Notes: generated by a model not told the origin, from the letters alone. A DNA stretch of 64,000 bases from CAIWHR01 sp963811685 (GCA_963811685.1 CAWESK010000017.1:186001-250000); one strand, 5' to 3'; shown: positions 7,728 to 18,580, numbered from the stretch's first letter. Made by a program: numbers and translations.

Positions 7728-9795
7728 ATGACCCGCAAGAAGCTGCCGCTGTTCGACAAGGCGCTACTGGGCCCCGCGCTGGTCGATTCGTTTCGCAAGC
7801 TCGACCCGCGCACGCAGGCGCGCAACCCCGTCATGTTCGTGGTGTTCATCGGCAGCCTTCTCACGACCTGGCTGTGGATCGACGCGTTGCGCGGCAACGG
7901 CGAAGCACCCGCCTGGTTCATCGGCGCGGTTGCTATCTGGCTGTGGTTCACCGTGCTCTTCGCCAATCTCGCGGAAGCGCTCGCGGAAGGCCGCAGCAAG
8001 GCGCAGGCCTCGGCGTTGCGCGGCATGCGCCAGAGCGTCTGGGCCAAGCGCTTGAAGGAGCCGCACAAAGGCAGCGGTTTCTGGACCCAGCCCGCCGAGG
8101 ACCTGCGTCGCGGCAATGTCGTGCTGGTCGAAGCCGGCGATCTCATGCCCTGCGACGGCGAGGTGATAGAAGGCGTCGCGTCCGTGGACGAATCGGCCAT
8201 CACCGGGGAATCCGCCCCCGTCATCCGCGAATCAGGCGGCGATTTTTCCGCGGTCACCGGCGGCACGCGCGTACTTTCAGACTGGATCGTCGTGCGCTGC
8301 ACGGTCGATCCGGGCGAGACCTTCCTCGATCGCATGATCGCCATGGTCGAAAGCGCGAAGCGGCGCAAGACGCCGAACGAGATCGCGCTCGAGATCCTGC
8401 TCGCCGCGCTGACGCTCGTGTTCCTGCTCGCCACCGTCACGCTGCTGCCGTTTTCGCTCTACAGCGTGAAGGCCGCCAATGCCGGCGAGCCGGTCTCGAT
8501 CACCGTGCTGGTCGCGCTGCTGGTCTGCCTGATTCCGACCACGATCGGCGCGCTGCTGTCGGCCATCGGCGTGGCGGGCATGAGCCGCATGCTCGGCGCG
8601 AATGTCCTCGCGACGTCGGGGCGCGCGGTCGAGGCGGCGGGCGACGTCGACGTCCTGCTGCTCGACAAGACGGGCACGATTACGCTCGGCAATCGGCAGG
8701 CGAGCACCTTCGTGCCGGCGCCCGGCGTGATTCCGCGCGATCTCGCAGACGCGGCGCAGCTCGCCTCGCTCGCGGACGAGACGCCGGAGGGACGCAGCGT
8801 CGTCGTACTCGCGAAAACGGCGTTCGGCTTCCGCGAACGCAACATCGTCGAGCTGGGGGCGATCTTCGTGCCGTTTTCCGCGACCACCCGCATGAGCGGC
8901 GTCAACGTCGGCGGGCGGCAGATCCGCAAGGGCGCCGACGACGCGATCAAGCGTCTCGTGCAGGAACGCGGCGGCGCGTATCCCGCCGAAGTCGCGCGTG
9001 CAGTCGAGGACGTCGCGCGCCGCGGCAGCACCCCGCTGGTCGTCGCCGATGGCGACCGCGTGCTCGGCGTGATCGAGTTGAAGGACGTCGTCAAGGGCGG
9101 GATCAAGGAGCGTTTCGCCGAGTTGCGGCGCATGGGGATCAAGACGGTGATGATCACCGGCGACAACCGCCTCACCGCCGCCGCGATCGCCGCCGAGGCC
9201 GGCGTCGACGACTTCCTCGCCGAGGCGACACCGGAAGCGAAGCTCGCGCTGATTCGGCGCCATCAGGCGGAGGGCCGCCTGGTCGCGATGACGGGCGACG
9301 GCACCAACGACGCGCCCGGCGCTCGCGCAGGCCGACGTCGCCGTCGCGATGGGAACCGGCACGCAGGCCGCCAAGGAAGCCGGGAACATGGTCGACCTCG
9401 ACAGCAACCCGACCAAGCTGATCGAGGTCGTCGAGATCGGCAAGCAGATGCTGATGACCCGCGGCGCGCTGACCACGTTCTCGATCGCCAACGACGTCGC
9501 CAAGTACTTCGCGATCGTGCCGGCCGCGTTCATCACGACGTATCCGCAGCTGGCCGCGCTCAATGTGATGGGGCTTACGACACCCGCCTCGGCGATCCTG
9601 TCCGCGGTGATCTTCAACGCGCTGATCATCGTCGTGCTGATCCCGCTGGCGCTCAAGGGTGTGCGCTACCGGCCGCTCGGCGCCGGAGCGCTGCTGCGCA
9701 AATTCCTGCTCGTTTACGGGCTGGGCGGCGTCGTCCTGCCGTTCATCGGCATCAAGGCGATCGACATGATCCTCGCCGCCATCGGCCTTGTTTGA
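7728..9795 (+). CDS. kdpB: Potassium-transporting P-type ATPase catalytic subunit KdpB (one frameshift)
   Basis: P-type ATPase subunit that energises K+ uptake. It carries the actuator motif SITGESAPVI, the phosphorylation motif DKTGTITLGNR, KGADDAIK in the nucleotide domain, ITGDNRLTAAAIA, and the hinge GDGTNDAP. Immediately after GDGTNDAP a run CCC at 9315-9317, where two C are expected, shifts the frame. The correct C-terminus (MGTGTQAAKEAGNMVDLDSN through to AAIGLV) continues in the next frame to 9795. Corrected length is 688 residues, normal for KdpB. The extra base is most likely a sequencing error. Confidence 0.93.
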
Positions 9796-9809
9796 GAGAG
9801 AAGCACCCC

Positions 9810-10395
9810 ATGCTTCGCACGTTCCGTGCAAGCGATCCTGATGCTGGTCGCGCTCACGCTCGTCACCGGCGTGGCTTACCCGCTGCTGGTCACCGGCATC
9901 GCGCAAGGTGTATTCGCCCGCGCTGCCGCCGGCAGCTTCATCGAGCGCGACGGCAAGATCGTCGGCAGCGAGCTGATCGGCCAGCCGTTCAGCGATCCGA
10001 AATATTTCTGGAGCCGGCCGTCCGCCACGTCGCCCATGCCGTACAACGCGGGCTCATCGAGCGGATCCAATCTCGGACCGCTCAATCCGGCGCTCACGGA
10101 CGCGGTGAAAACGCGGGTCGAGGCGTTGCGCAAGGCCGATCCGGAAAATCAGGCACGGGTGCCGATCGACCTCGTGACGGCATCGGCGAGTGGCCTCGAT
10201 CCGCAGATCAGCCCGGCCGCTGCTGAATATCAGGTCGCGCGCGTGGCGAAAGCGCGCGGCCTTCCGGTCGACGACGTGCGGCGGCTGGTCGCAGAACACA
10301 CCGCGGGCCGCCAATTCGGCCTCTTCGGCGAACCCGGCGTCAACGTTCTGCTGCTCAACCTCGCATTGGACAAAGTGGCTAGAATCGGCGGATGA
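9810..10395 (+). CDS. kdpC: Potassium-transporting ATPase subunit KdpC (one frameshift)
   Basis: Single-helix subunit that couples KdpA and KdpB. ATG at 9810 follows a purine-rich site (GAGAGAGAAG). One extra base within the first few codons (about 9813-9828) puts MLRTFR and QAILMLVALTLVTGVAYPL in different frames. From there the frame is intact, with the typical VGSELIGQPFSDPKYFWSRP and LGPLNPAL motifs and FGLFGEPGVNVLLLN near the end. Corrected length is about 194 residues. An alternative start is GTG at 9826. The stop overlaps kdpD by 4 bases. Confidence 0.92.
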
Positions 10396-13100
10396 CCGAT
10401 CGCCGCGACGAGCGTCCCGACCCCGACGCCCTGCTCGCGCAGATCAGCGAGGACGAGACTCGCGCCGCCCGAGGTCGGCTGAAGGTATTTTTCGGTGCGT
10501 CGCCGGGCGTCGGCAAGACGTACGCGATGCTGGCCGATGCGCGGCGGCTGCGCGAACAGGGTCGCGACGTCGTTGTCGGCGTCGTCGAGACCCACGGCCG
10601 GCAGGACACGACCCGGCTTCTCGCGGGACTCGAGATCCTGCCGCGGCGCAAGTCCGACAACCGCGGACGCATCGCTCGAAGAGTTCGATCTCGATGCCGC
10701 GCTCGCGCGAAAGCCAGCGCTGCTGCTCGTCGACGAGCTCGCGCACACGAACGCGCCGGGCTCGCGGCATCCCGAAGCGCTACCAGGACGTGCTGGAGCT
10801 TCTCGCCGTCCGGCATCGACGTCTACACGACCGTCAACGTCCAGCACCTCGAGAGCCTGAACGACATCGTCGGCGGCATCACCGGGATCAAGGTGCGCGA
10901 AACGCTGCCCGATCGGATATTCGACCAGGCGGACGAGGTCGTGCTGGTCGATCTTCCGCCGGACGATCTGCTGCAGCGCCTGCGCGAGGGCAAGGTCTAC
11001 ATGGGCGAGCAGGCCGAGCGCGCCGTGCAGAACTTCTTTCGCAAGGGCAATCTGCTCGCGCTGCGCGAGCTCGCGCTGCGCCGCACGGCTGAACGCGTCG
11101 ATACGCAGATGCGGAGCTACCGCGACGAGCATGTCGCGGGCGCGCCCGTGTGGCAGGCCGGCAACGCTCTTCTCGCCGGCAGTCGGACCGCGCGGCGGCG
11201 ACGACGCGGTGGTGCGCGCCGCGGCGCGTCTCGCTGCGGCCCTCAACTCGCGCTGGCACGCGGTCTTCGTCGAAACGCCGGCACTCGCCGGACTGCCGGA
11301 ATCGCGGCGCCGCGTCGTGCTCGCAACACCTGAAGCTTGCGCAGGAGCTGGGCGCCCAGACTGCAACCGTGCCGGCGTCCGATCCCGCCGCCGGGCTCGT
11401 CGAGTACGCGCGAACGCACAACCTCGGCACGCTGGTGCTCGGAAGAAGCCCGTCGCGGGGCGCGCGCTCTTCGCTGGAGCGATAAGCTTCGCCTGCGCGC
11501 CGGGGCGATGGCGCCCCGACCTCGATTTCCTCGCGATCGCGCGCAAGTCTGCTTCGGAAGCCGAGCCGCGCGCATCCGGGGTCAGGCCGACGGCGCTCAC
11601 TTGGCGCGGATATCTCGGCGCGCTGGCGCTGTCGGCCACGGCGACGCTGCTGGCCACGCCGCTGTCGCAAGCGTTCGAACTCGCCAACATCGTGATGCTG
11701 TTCCTGCTGGCCGTCGTCGGCGCCGCGCTGCTGTTCGGGCGCGGACCCGCCGCGCTCGCGGCTGTGGTGAACGTGCTTGCGTTCGATTTCTTCTTCGTCC
11801 CGCCGAAGCTCTCGTTCGCCGTCAGCGATGTGCAGTACCTGTTCACGTTCGCCGTCATGCTGGTCGTCGGCATTGCCGTGGGTGAGCTGACCGCGCGACT
11901 TCGCTACCAGGCCCGATTCGCAACGCAGGGCGAAGAGCAGGCGCGGCGTCTCTTCGAGATGGCGCGCGAGCTTTCCGCGGCGCTCGCCCCCGAGCAGGTG
12001 GCGGAAATCGGCGAGCAGTTCGTCACCGGAACCGCACGCGCGAAGAGCGTGGTGCTGACGCTCGACGAGGACGAGACGCTGCGGCCGGCAGTCGCAGGTG
12101 CCGGACCAGAGGTCGACATGGCGATCGCGCGTTGGTGCGTCGATCACGCGGAGCCTGCCGGCATCGGAACCGACACGCTGCCCTCCGCCGGGAAGCTGTA
12201 TTTGCCGCTCAAGGCGCCGGTGCGCACCCGCGGCGTGCTCGTCGTCGAGCCCGACGATGCGGGCCTGCTGATGGTGCCCGAGCAGCGCCGACTGCTCGAG
12301 ACCTGCGCCGCCCTGATTGCCATCGCGCTCGAGCGCGTGCATTTCGTGACCGTCGCGCAACGCACGCTAGTCGACATGGAATCGGAGCGGCTGCGCAATT
12401 CGGTGTTGTCGGCGCTGTCGCATGACTTGCGCACGCCGCTCACCGCGCTCGTCGGACTGTCGGAGACATTGTCCCTGGAGCTCGGGCGCGGCGATCAACG
12501 CGGCGGCGAAGCCAAGGCGCTCGCGATTCGCGACCAGGCGAGGCGCACCGCGCGGCTCGTCGACAACCTGCTCGAGATGGCGCGCCTCGAAGCCGGCCGC
12601 GTCGACCTGCGAAAGGATTGGCAGTCGCTCGAGGAACTCGTCGGGAGCTCGCTCGCCGCGCTCGAGCCGTCCCTCGTCGGACGCCCGGTCGAGGTCGCGC
12701 TGCCGGCCGACTTGCCGCTCATCTTGTGCGACGGCGTGCTGATCGAGCGCGTTCTCGTGAATCTCATCGAGAATGCGGCGAAGTACACGCCTCCGGGAAC
12801 GCCCATTCGCATCGCCGCGAGCGCGGGAGGCGGTGTGCTCGAAGTCGCGATCGAAGACCGCGGGCCGGGGTTGCCCCCGGGGCGAGAGCGCGCGATCTTC
12901 GACAAATTCACCCGCGGGAATCCGGAATCGGTCGTCCCCGGGGTGGGACTGGGTCTTGCCATCTGTCGCGCCATCGTCGAAGCTCATCGGGGAACGATCC
13001 GCGCGGAGAATCGCGACGGCGGTGGCGCACGCTTCGTGTTCACGCTGCCGGCCGACGAGCCCCCGCCTGCGCCCGCCGAACCGGATCCGAGACGGAATAG
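10392..13100 (+). CDS. kdpD: Potassium-sensing histidine kinase KdpD (multiple frameshifts)
   Basis: Membrane sensor kinase controlling kdp transcription. Domains in order: N-terminal KdpD domain with Walker A FFGASPGVGKTYAML, DELAHTNAPGSRHP and VYTTVNVQHLESLND; a Usp-like domain (WHAVFVETP, HNLGTLVLGRSPS); four transmembrane helices around 11600-11900; a GAF region; and a kinase core with phospho-acceptor HDLRTPLTALVG, N-box NLIENAAKYT and GVGLGLAIC. At least seven one-base insertions break the frame (near 10665, 10772, 10807, 11175, 11321, 11480 and 11513), plus one near 13085 before the TAG at 13098. Corrected length is about 900 residues, normal for KdpD. Confidence 0.9.
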
Positions 13101-13106
13101 ACGACG

Positions 13107-13812
13107 ATGCCCGCCGACATCGCGCCGCAAGTCCTCGTCGTCGAGGACGATCGCCGAGATCCGTCGTTTCGTCCGCGCGGCGCTCGAAAGCGACGGGTAT
13201 CGCGTCTGCGAGTCGGAGACGGTCGCGCGCGGCGTCATCGATGCCGGTACGCGCAAGCCCGACGTCGCGATCCTCGACCTCGGGCTGCCGGACGCCGACG
13301 GCGTCGATTTCATCCGCAACGTGCGCGCGTTTTCCGCGCTGCCGATCCTCGTGCTGTCCGCGCGCACGGAGGAGACGGCCAAGGTCGCGGCGCTCGACGC
13401 CGGTGCCGACGACTACCTGACGAAGCCCTTTGGCGTCGCCGAGTTGACCGCGCGGCTGCGCGCGATGCTTCGCCGCGGCGCGCGCACGTCGGACAACGAG
13501 TCGCCGGTGGTCGAATTCGGCGACGTCGACGGTCGATCTCGCCAATCGCAGCGTCAGACGCGCGAGGCGCGCCGGTGCATCTCACGCCGGTCGAATTCCG
13601 GCTGCTCGCGCAACTCGTCGCGCATCCGGGCAAGGTGCTCACGCACCGCGCGCTGCTGCGCGAGGTCTGGGGACCGTCGCACGTCGAGCACAGTCACTAC
13701 CTGCGCATCTACATGGCGCATCTGCGGCGAAAGCTCGGAGCCGGATCCGGCGCGGCCCCGTCATCTGCTGACCGAGACCGGCGTCGGCTACCGCTTCGTC
13801 ACCCAGTCGTAG
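13107..13812 (+). CDS. kdpE: Response regulator KdpE, OmpR family (frameshifts)
   Basis: Receiver plus winged-helix activator of the kdp operon. It starts MPADIAPQVLVVEDD at 13107, 6 bases after the kdpD stop. An extra base near 13150 shifts into AEIRRFVRAALESDGYRV and onward, including the phospho-acceptor Asp in VAILDLGLPDADG and the conserved Lys in YLTKPFG. Another shift near 13530 leads to VHLTPVEFRLLAQLVAHPGK and EVWGPSHVEHSHYLRIYMAH (the DNA-binding domain). A last one near 13745 gives RHLLTETGVGYRF. Corrected length is about 234 residues. Its likely targets are the two boxes at 5062 and 5284. Confidence 0.9.
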
Positions 13813-13852
13813 AAGCGAGTCCCGCGCGGGGCGGCGGCGCGACGAATGGCGC

Positions 13853-13858
13853 TACAAT
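13853..13858 (+). promoter_or_regulatory. Possible -10 element directly before proA
   Basis: TACAAT lies 7 bases before the ATG at 13866. No good -35 was identified. If used, transcription would start at or next to the start codon, giving a leaderless proA mRNA. No Shine-Dalgarno sequence is visible before ATG 13866. Confidence 0.3.
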
Positions 13859-13865
13859 GCTCCGG

Positions 13866-15158
13866 ATGAGCAACCTCGTCATTCCGGGTCTCGGCACGTT
13901 CGCCGATGTCGCCGCCTACATGGCCGGCGTCGGTGCCGCCGCGCGCGCCGCCGCGCGGCAGCTCGCGCGCGCCGATACGCAGACGAAGAATGACGCGTTG
14001 CGCTCGATGGCGGCGGCGATCCGCCGCGATGCCGCGAAGCTCACGGCCGCCAATGCGCGCGATGTCGCCGCCGCGCACGCCGCGGGGAACGACGCAGCGT
14101 TCGTCGACCGCCTGACACTGTCGCCGGCCGGCATCGAAGCGATGGCCGCAGGACTGGAGCAGATCGCCGCGCTGCCGGACCCCGTCGGCGAGATCAGCGA
14201 TCTGCGTTCGCGTCCCTCCGGAATTCAAGTCGGGCACATGCGCGTGCCGCTCGGCGTGATCGGCATCGTCTACGAATCGCGGCCGAACGTCACGGCCGAC
14301 GCCGCGGGGCTGTGCCTCAAGGCCGGCAACGCGACGATCCTGCGCGGCGGAAGCGAGGCGCTGGCGAGCAACCAGGCGATCGCAGCGTGCGTTCATGAAG
14401 GCCTTGCCGCGGCCGGGCTCCCGGAATCCGGGGTCCAGGTCGTCGCGACGACCGATCGCGCAGCGGTCGGTTGCCTCATCACCGACGAAAAGCACGTCGA
14501 TGTCGTCGTGCCTCGCGGCGGCAAGGGGCTGATCGAGCGGATCGCGAAGGACGCGAGAGTGCCGGTGATCAAGCACCTCGACGGAGTTTGCCACGTGTAC
14601 ATCGACGCGCGCGCCGATCCGGAGATGGCGATCCGCATCGCCGACAACGCGAAGACCCAGCGTTACTCGCCCTGCAACACGATGGAAACGCTGCTGATTC
14701 ATGTCGCCGTGGCAGAGCGCGTGCTGCTGCCGCTCGCGGCGATCTACGCGTCCAAAGGGGTGGAGCTCCGCGGCTGCGCGCGCGCGCGCGCCCTGGTCCC
14801 GACGATGAAGGCGGCCACGGAGAACGACTGGTACACGGAGTATCTCGCGCCGATCCTGGCCGTGCGTGTCGTCGACGACCTCGAGATGGCGATGGCGCAT
14901 ATTGCCAAGTACGGCTCGCACCATACCGATGCGATCGTCACCGCCGACTACGCGGCGGCGATGCGATTTCTGCGCGAGGTCGACTCGAGCTCGGTCATGG
15001 TCAACGCGTCGACGCGCTTCGCCGACGGCTTCGAGTACGGTCTCGGCGCCGAGATCGGCATCTCGACCTCGAAGCTGCACGCGCGCGGGCCGGTCGGGCT
15101 CGAAGGGCTCACCAGCCGCAAATGGATCGTGCTGGGCGCAGGCCAGATACGCACCTAG
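13866..15158 (+). CDS. proA: Gamma-glutamyl phosphate reductase
   Basis: NADPH-dependent reduction of gamma-glutamyl phosphate to glutamate-5-semialdehyde, the second step of proline biosynthesis. The 430-residue protein belongs to the aldehyde dehydrogenase superfamily. It carries VPLGVIGIVYESRPNVTADA, LKAGNATILRGGSEA, VPRGGKGLIERI and the catalytic Cys in QRYSPCNTMET; ATRFADGFEYGLGAEIGIST is conserved near the C-terminus. The in-frame ATG at 13857 is possible, but 13866 (MSNLVIPGLG) is preferred. It follows kdpE by 53 bases. Confidence 0.96.
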   Translation: MSNLVIPGLGTFADVAAYMAGVGAAARAAARQLARADTQTKNDALRSMAAAIRRDAAKLTAANARDVAAAHAAGNDAAFVDRLTLSPAGIEAMAAGLEQIAALPDPVGEISDLRSRPSGIQVGHMRVPLGVIGIVYESRPNVTADAAGLCLKAGNATILRGGSEALASNQAIAACVHEGLAAAGLPESGVQVVATTDRAAVGCLITDEKHVDVVVPRGGKGLIERIAKDARVPVIKHLDGVCHVYIDARADPEMAIRIADNAKTQRYSPCNTMETLLIHVAVAERVLLPLAAIYASKGVELRGCARARALVPTMKAATENDWYTEYLAPILAVRVVDDLEMAMAHIAKYGSHHTDAIVTADYAAAMRFLREVDSSSVMVNASTRFADGFEYGLGAEIGISTSKLHARGPVGLEGLTSRKWIVLGAGQIRT

Positions 15159-15167
15159 GAGGTATCG

Positions 15168-15590
15168 ATGCACACACGCCTTCGTTTCGTTCTCGCCGCG
15201 CTCGTCGTTGCCCTCTCCCTATGCCTCTTCGGCGCCGGCCACGCGCTTGCGGAAAAGATCGTCGTCCAGGTGAGCGACGGCAATCCGATGACGTGGAACC
15301 AGGCGCTCAACGTCGTCGCCAACCTGCGCGAGGTCTATGGCGCCGGCACCGAAATCGAGCTCGTCGCGTTCGGCCAGGGGATCAACATGCTGAAGTTCGA
15401 CGCACCGGTCAGCTCGCGCGTCGTCGAGGCGCAGAAGAACAACGGCGCGAAGATCTACGCGTGCGAGAACTCGATGGCGAAGAACAAGCTCTCGCGCAAC
15501 GACATGGCGCCCGATGTGGTCTACGTCCGCGCCGGCGTGGAGCACATCATCAGCCGGCAGCGCGAAGGCTGGGTCAATCTGCGGCCCTAG
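15168..15590 (+). CDS. Exported DsrE-family protein
   Basis: A 140-residue protein with an N-terminal signal peptide (VLAALVVALSLCLFGAGHALA, predicted cleavage after ALA). A DsrE-like fold follows (KIVVQVSDGNPMTWNQALNV, GAGTEIELVAFGQGINML, NNGAKIYACENSMAKNKLS). It keeps one conserved Cys (YACENSM). DsrE proteins are linked to sulfur-relay or redox roles, but exported versions are uncharacterised. The start is supported by a perfect AGGAGG ending 5 bases before ATG, overlapping the proA stop. Confidence 0.82.
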   Translation: MHTRLRFVLAALVVALSLCLFGAGHALAEKIVVQVSDGNPMTWNQALNVVANLREVYGAGTEIELVAFGQGINMLKFDAPVSSRVVEAQKNNGAKIYACENSMAKNKLSRNDMAPDVVYVRAGVEHIISRQREGWVNLRP

Positions 15591-15604
15591 CGGGCTTTCG
15601 GGGA

Positions 15605-16476
15605 ATGTCCTCGTCCGTCACGCTTTCGATCGCCACCAACTCGGCGATCGCCGCTTCCAAAGGGTTCGGCTGGTTCGTCACCGGCTCGCCCACGCTCTTT
15701 GCCGAGACGATCCATTCGCTCGCCGACGTCGGCAACCAGCTGCTGCTCAAAGTCGGCGAAGTGCGCGGGAAAGGCGGACCCGACCGGGTCCATCCCTTCG
15801 GCCGCGGCCAGGAGAAATTCTTCTGGGCGCTGGTGTCGGCGGTCAGCGTTTTCTTCGTCGGCTGCGGCATCAACGTCTATCACGGCGTCCACGCACTGCT
15901 GAGCCCGGTCGAGGTCGCGCCGTTCACGCCGTTCATCGTGAGCCTCCTCGTGTTCGCGCTGGCGCTCGAATCGTGGACCTTCGCCGTCGCCTTGAAGGAG
16001 ATCGGCGGGATCCGACGCTTGCGCAAGAATCTCAATAACGTCACCGTCCTCGCGGTGCTGCTCGAGGATGCCGTGGCGCTGCTGGGCATCGTCCTGACGC
16101 TGATCGTTGCCGGCGTTTCGATGATCGCCGGGCCCGCATCCGGAGTTCGACGCGCTGGTGGCCATCGTCGTCGGCGTGCTGCTTGGGCGTGATGGCGCTG
16201 TTCCTCGCCGCGCTCAACCGCCGCCTGCTGATCGACACCTCCGATGCGGTGATCGACCGCGCCGCGGAAGCGTGGCTCGCCGGCCAAGGCATCAAGGCGG
16301 ACGTGCGCTCGCTCATCCTCGACGAGCGACGGGCCGTGATGTTCATCCGGGCGGACCACGAGATCCCGCGGTCGTTCGCGCTCGGCGAAACGCTGAAGGC
16401 GCACCTCAAGAGCCACCACGACCGGACCATCGACGCGGTGTACTGGAAATTCCGCGCCGTCCCGGTCTCATCCTGA
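15605..16476 (+). CDS. Cation diffusion facilitator, SLC30A9/ZnT9-like (two frameshifts)
   Basis: Inner-membrane metal exporter. The first part has ETIHSLADVGNQLLL (helix II metal-site region) and HPFGRGQEKFFWALVSA, typical of the ZnT9-like CDF branch, then helices VFFVGCGINVYHGVH and PFIVSLLVFALALESWTF. A surplus C near 16134 and a surplus G near 16187 shift the frame twice. The C-terminal cytoplasmic domain (LLIDTSDAVIDRAAEAWLAG through HDRTIDAVYWKF) ends at 16476. Corrected length is about 289 residues. The start is 14 bases after the DsrE gene. Zinc is the likely substrate by family. Confidence 0.83.
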
Positions 16477-16488
16477 AGCGAGGAGGCC

Positions 16489-16773
16489 ATGGCGAAGGCA
16501 ACCTGGAACGGCGCCGTGCTCGCTGAAAGCGACGCGACGATCGTCGTCGAAGGCAACCACTACTTTCCGCCGGCGTCGATCAAACGCGAGCATTTCCGCG
16601 ACAGCGCGTCGCACACCGTTTGCGGCTGGAAGGGAACGGCAAGCTACTACGACATCGTCGTCGGCGACAAGATCAATCCCGATGGCGCGTGGTACTACCC
16701 GGTGACCAAGGACGCCGCGAAGGCGATCGCCGGTTACGTCGCCTTCTGGCACGGCATCAAGGTCGAGCCCTGA
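16489..16773 (+). CDS. DUF427 domain protein
   Basis: A 94-residue protein matching DUF427 in full: W-NGAVLAESDATIVVEGNHYFP, the CGWKGTASYYDIVV core with the conserved Cys-x-Trp-Lys-Gly, and the terminal DGAWYYPVTKDAAKAIAGYVAFW. The biochemical function is unknown. It is preceded by GAGGAGG before ATG 16489 and follows the CDF gene by 12 bases, so likely cotranscribed. It faces the MFS gene. Confidence 0.9.
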   Translation: MAKATWNGAVLAESDATIVVEGNHYFPPASIKREHFRDSASHTVCGWKGTASYYDIVVGDKINPDGAWYYPVTKDAAKAIAGYVAFWHGIKVEP

Positions 16774-16791
16774 CGGCGCCGGGCACGCGCG

Positions 16792-17976
16792 TCACCGCGC
16801 GACCGACGGGCGTGCGCGACGGCGCCACGCAAGCCAGAAGACCGCCGCTGCGATCGCCGCCAGGAACGGCAGCACCGCGCGATTCATCGTCTCCCAGCCC
16901 ACGCTCGATACCATCGCGCCCGACGCGAGCGACGAGATGCCCATCGTCGCGAAGACGATGAAATCGTTCGCTCCCTGCGTGCGCGCCTTCTCCGCCGGCC
17001 GGTAGCACTCGGTCAGCAGCGTCGTGCCCCCGGTGTACATGAAGTTCCAGCCGACGCCGAGGAGCGCGAGTGCGATCACGAAGTGAGCCACTGTATTGCC
17101 GTTGAGCGCAACCGCGATGCATGCGATCACCGTCATCACGCCGAGGAGAATCACGTTGAGGACACCGAAGCGGCGAATCAGCGTGCCGGTGACGAAGCCG
17201 GGCGCATACATGCCGACGACATGCCATTCGATCACGAACGCCGCCGCGGCGAACGGGTGGTCGCAGAAGCTCATCGCGATGGGCGTCGCCGTCATCAGGA
17301 GGTTCATCAGGCCGTAACCCAGGCCACCCGCCAGCGCGGCGACGATGAAGGTTGGCTGACGCATGATCGTGAGCAGGCGCCGGCCGCCGCCCGAGCGCTC
17401 CTCGACCGTCGGCGCCGGAACGCGCACGCGCGATTGCACGGCCAGCGCCACGACCGCGTACGCGGCGAGCACCAGAAACGAGCCGAGAAACGGTGTTGCG
17501 AACACGTTCATCGCCCAGCGCGCGCTCTGCGGCCCGATGAACCCGCCGACGATGCCGCCGGCGAGCACGAGCGAGATCGCCTTCGCCCGGTCCGCCGGCG
17601 CCGCGACTTCCGCGGCGGCGAAGCGGTATTGCAGCCCGATCGCGTTGTAGATGCCGATGACCGCGGTCGCCACGCAATAGAGCGCGAAGCTCCGCTGGTG
17701 GATCGCGAACGCCGCCAGCGCGCAGCCGCCGACGTTCACGAGCGCGCCGGCCATGAATCCCATCCGCCGGCCAACTCGCGCCATCCACAGCGACGCGGGC
17801 ATCGTCGCGATCGCCGAGCCGAGCACGTACGTCGTGACGCCGAGCGTGGCGAGCTCCTTCGTGCCGGCGAGCTCGTAGCCGACGAGCCCGTTCATCGTGA
17901 TGAGACCGGCCGCGTTGGTCAGGAGCAGCGCCTGGCAGCAGGCCAGCAGGAAGATGTCGCGATAGGACGTGCGCAC
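16792..17976 (-). CDS. Major facilitator superfamily transporter
   Basis: A 394-residue, 12-helix inner-membrane carrier. The motif-A-like loop between helices 2 and 3 reads WMARVGRRMGFMAGAL. The second half starts after a basic loop (VEERSGGGRRLLTIMR) and has GYGLMNLLMTATPIAMSFC. No substrate motif is recognised. It is related to uncharacterised MFS members in proteobacteria. It ends 18 bases from the convergent DUF427 gene and is divergent from the DUF924 gene by 31 bases, so both promoters overlap. Confidence 0.85.
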   Translation of the reverse strand: MRTSYRDIFLLACCQALLLTNAAGLITMNGLVGYELAGTKELATLGVTTYVLGSAIATMPASLWMARVGRRMGFMAGALVNVGGCALAAFAIHQRSFALYCVATAVIGIYNAIGLQYRFAAAEVAAPADRAKAISLVLAGGIVGGFIGPQSARWAMNVFATPFLGSFLVLAAYAVVALAVQSRVRVPAPTVEERSGGGRRLLTIMRQPTFIVAALAGGLGYGLMNLLMTATPIAMSFCDHPFAAAAFVIEWHVVGMYAPGFVTGTLIRRFGVLNVILLGVMTVIACIAVALNGNTVAHFVIALALLGVGWNFMYTGGTTLLTECYRPAEKARTQGANDFIVFATMGISSLASGAMVSSVGWETMNRAVLPFLAAIAAAVFWLAWRRRARPSVAR

Positions 17977-18007
17977 GATTTCGTCGATTCGCCGCTATGA
18001 TAGCGTG

Positions 18008-18580
18008 ATGAGCGTCGAGCCACTCGCCGCCGAGATCCTCGACTTCTGGTTCGGACCGCCGCCGCATGTCGCGCGCGCGACCTGGTTCCGCAAGGACGCC
18101 GCATTCGACGCGATGATCGGCGAGCGTTTCGGCCCGGCGGTCGACGCCGCGCTTGCCGGCGCGTTCCGCGACTGGACGGCGACGCCGCGCGGCACCCTCG
18201 CGCGCGTGCTGCTGCTCGATCAATTCACGCGCAACCTCCATCGCGAGACGCCCCGCGCGTTCGCCGGTGATGCCGAGGCGCTTGCGATGGCGACGGCCGC
18301 TGTCGACCGCGGCGACGATCGCGCGCTCGATCGGTTCGAGCGCTGGTTCCTGTACATGCCGTTCGAGCACGCGGAGAACCTCGCCGCGCAGGAGCGATCG
18401 CTGGCGCTCTTCGGCGCGCTCGCTGCCGAGTCGGGCAATCGAGGCGACCTCGAATGGGCGGAAAAGCACGCGGTCATCGTCCGCCGCTTCGGCCGCTTTC
18501 CGCATCGCAACGCGATCCTGGGCCGCGCGTCCACGCCGGAGGAAATCGCGTTCCTGCAAGAACCGGGCTCACGCTTCTGA
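18008..18580 (+). CDS. DUF924 family protein
   Basis: A 190-residue protein with the DUF924 signature: ILDFWFGPP near the N-terminus, TPRGTLARVLLLDQFTRNLHRETPRAFA, RWFLYMPFEHAENLAAQERS, and HAVIVRRFGRFPHRNAILGR at the end. The fold is TPR-like and helical and the function is not known. ATG at 18008 is chosen; longer frames run into the MFS promoter. It is 12 bases upstream of nadD, which suggests cotranscription. Confidence 0.88.
   Translation: MSVEPLAAEILDFWFGPPPHVARATWFRKDAAFDAMIGERFGPAVDAALAGAFRDWTATPRGTLARVLLLDQFTRNLHRETPRAFAGDAEALAMATAAVDRGDDRALDRFERWFLYMPFEHAENLAAQERSLALFGALAAESGNRGDLEWAEKHAVIVRRFGRFPHRNAILGRASTPEEIAFLQEPGSRF

Noticed and set aside
6464..8440. A 658-residue reverse open frame across kdpA and kdpB
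   Set aside because: Low-complexity shadow of kdpA and kdpB, which are unambiguous on the forward strand.
11131..13812. An 893-residue open frame that looks like a KdpD-KdpE sensor-regulator fusion
   Set aside because: The frame joins the two only because inserted bases remove the kdpD stop (TAG at 13098) and the kdpE start region. Corrected frames give two ordinary proteins with a 6-base gap.
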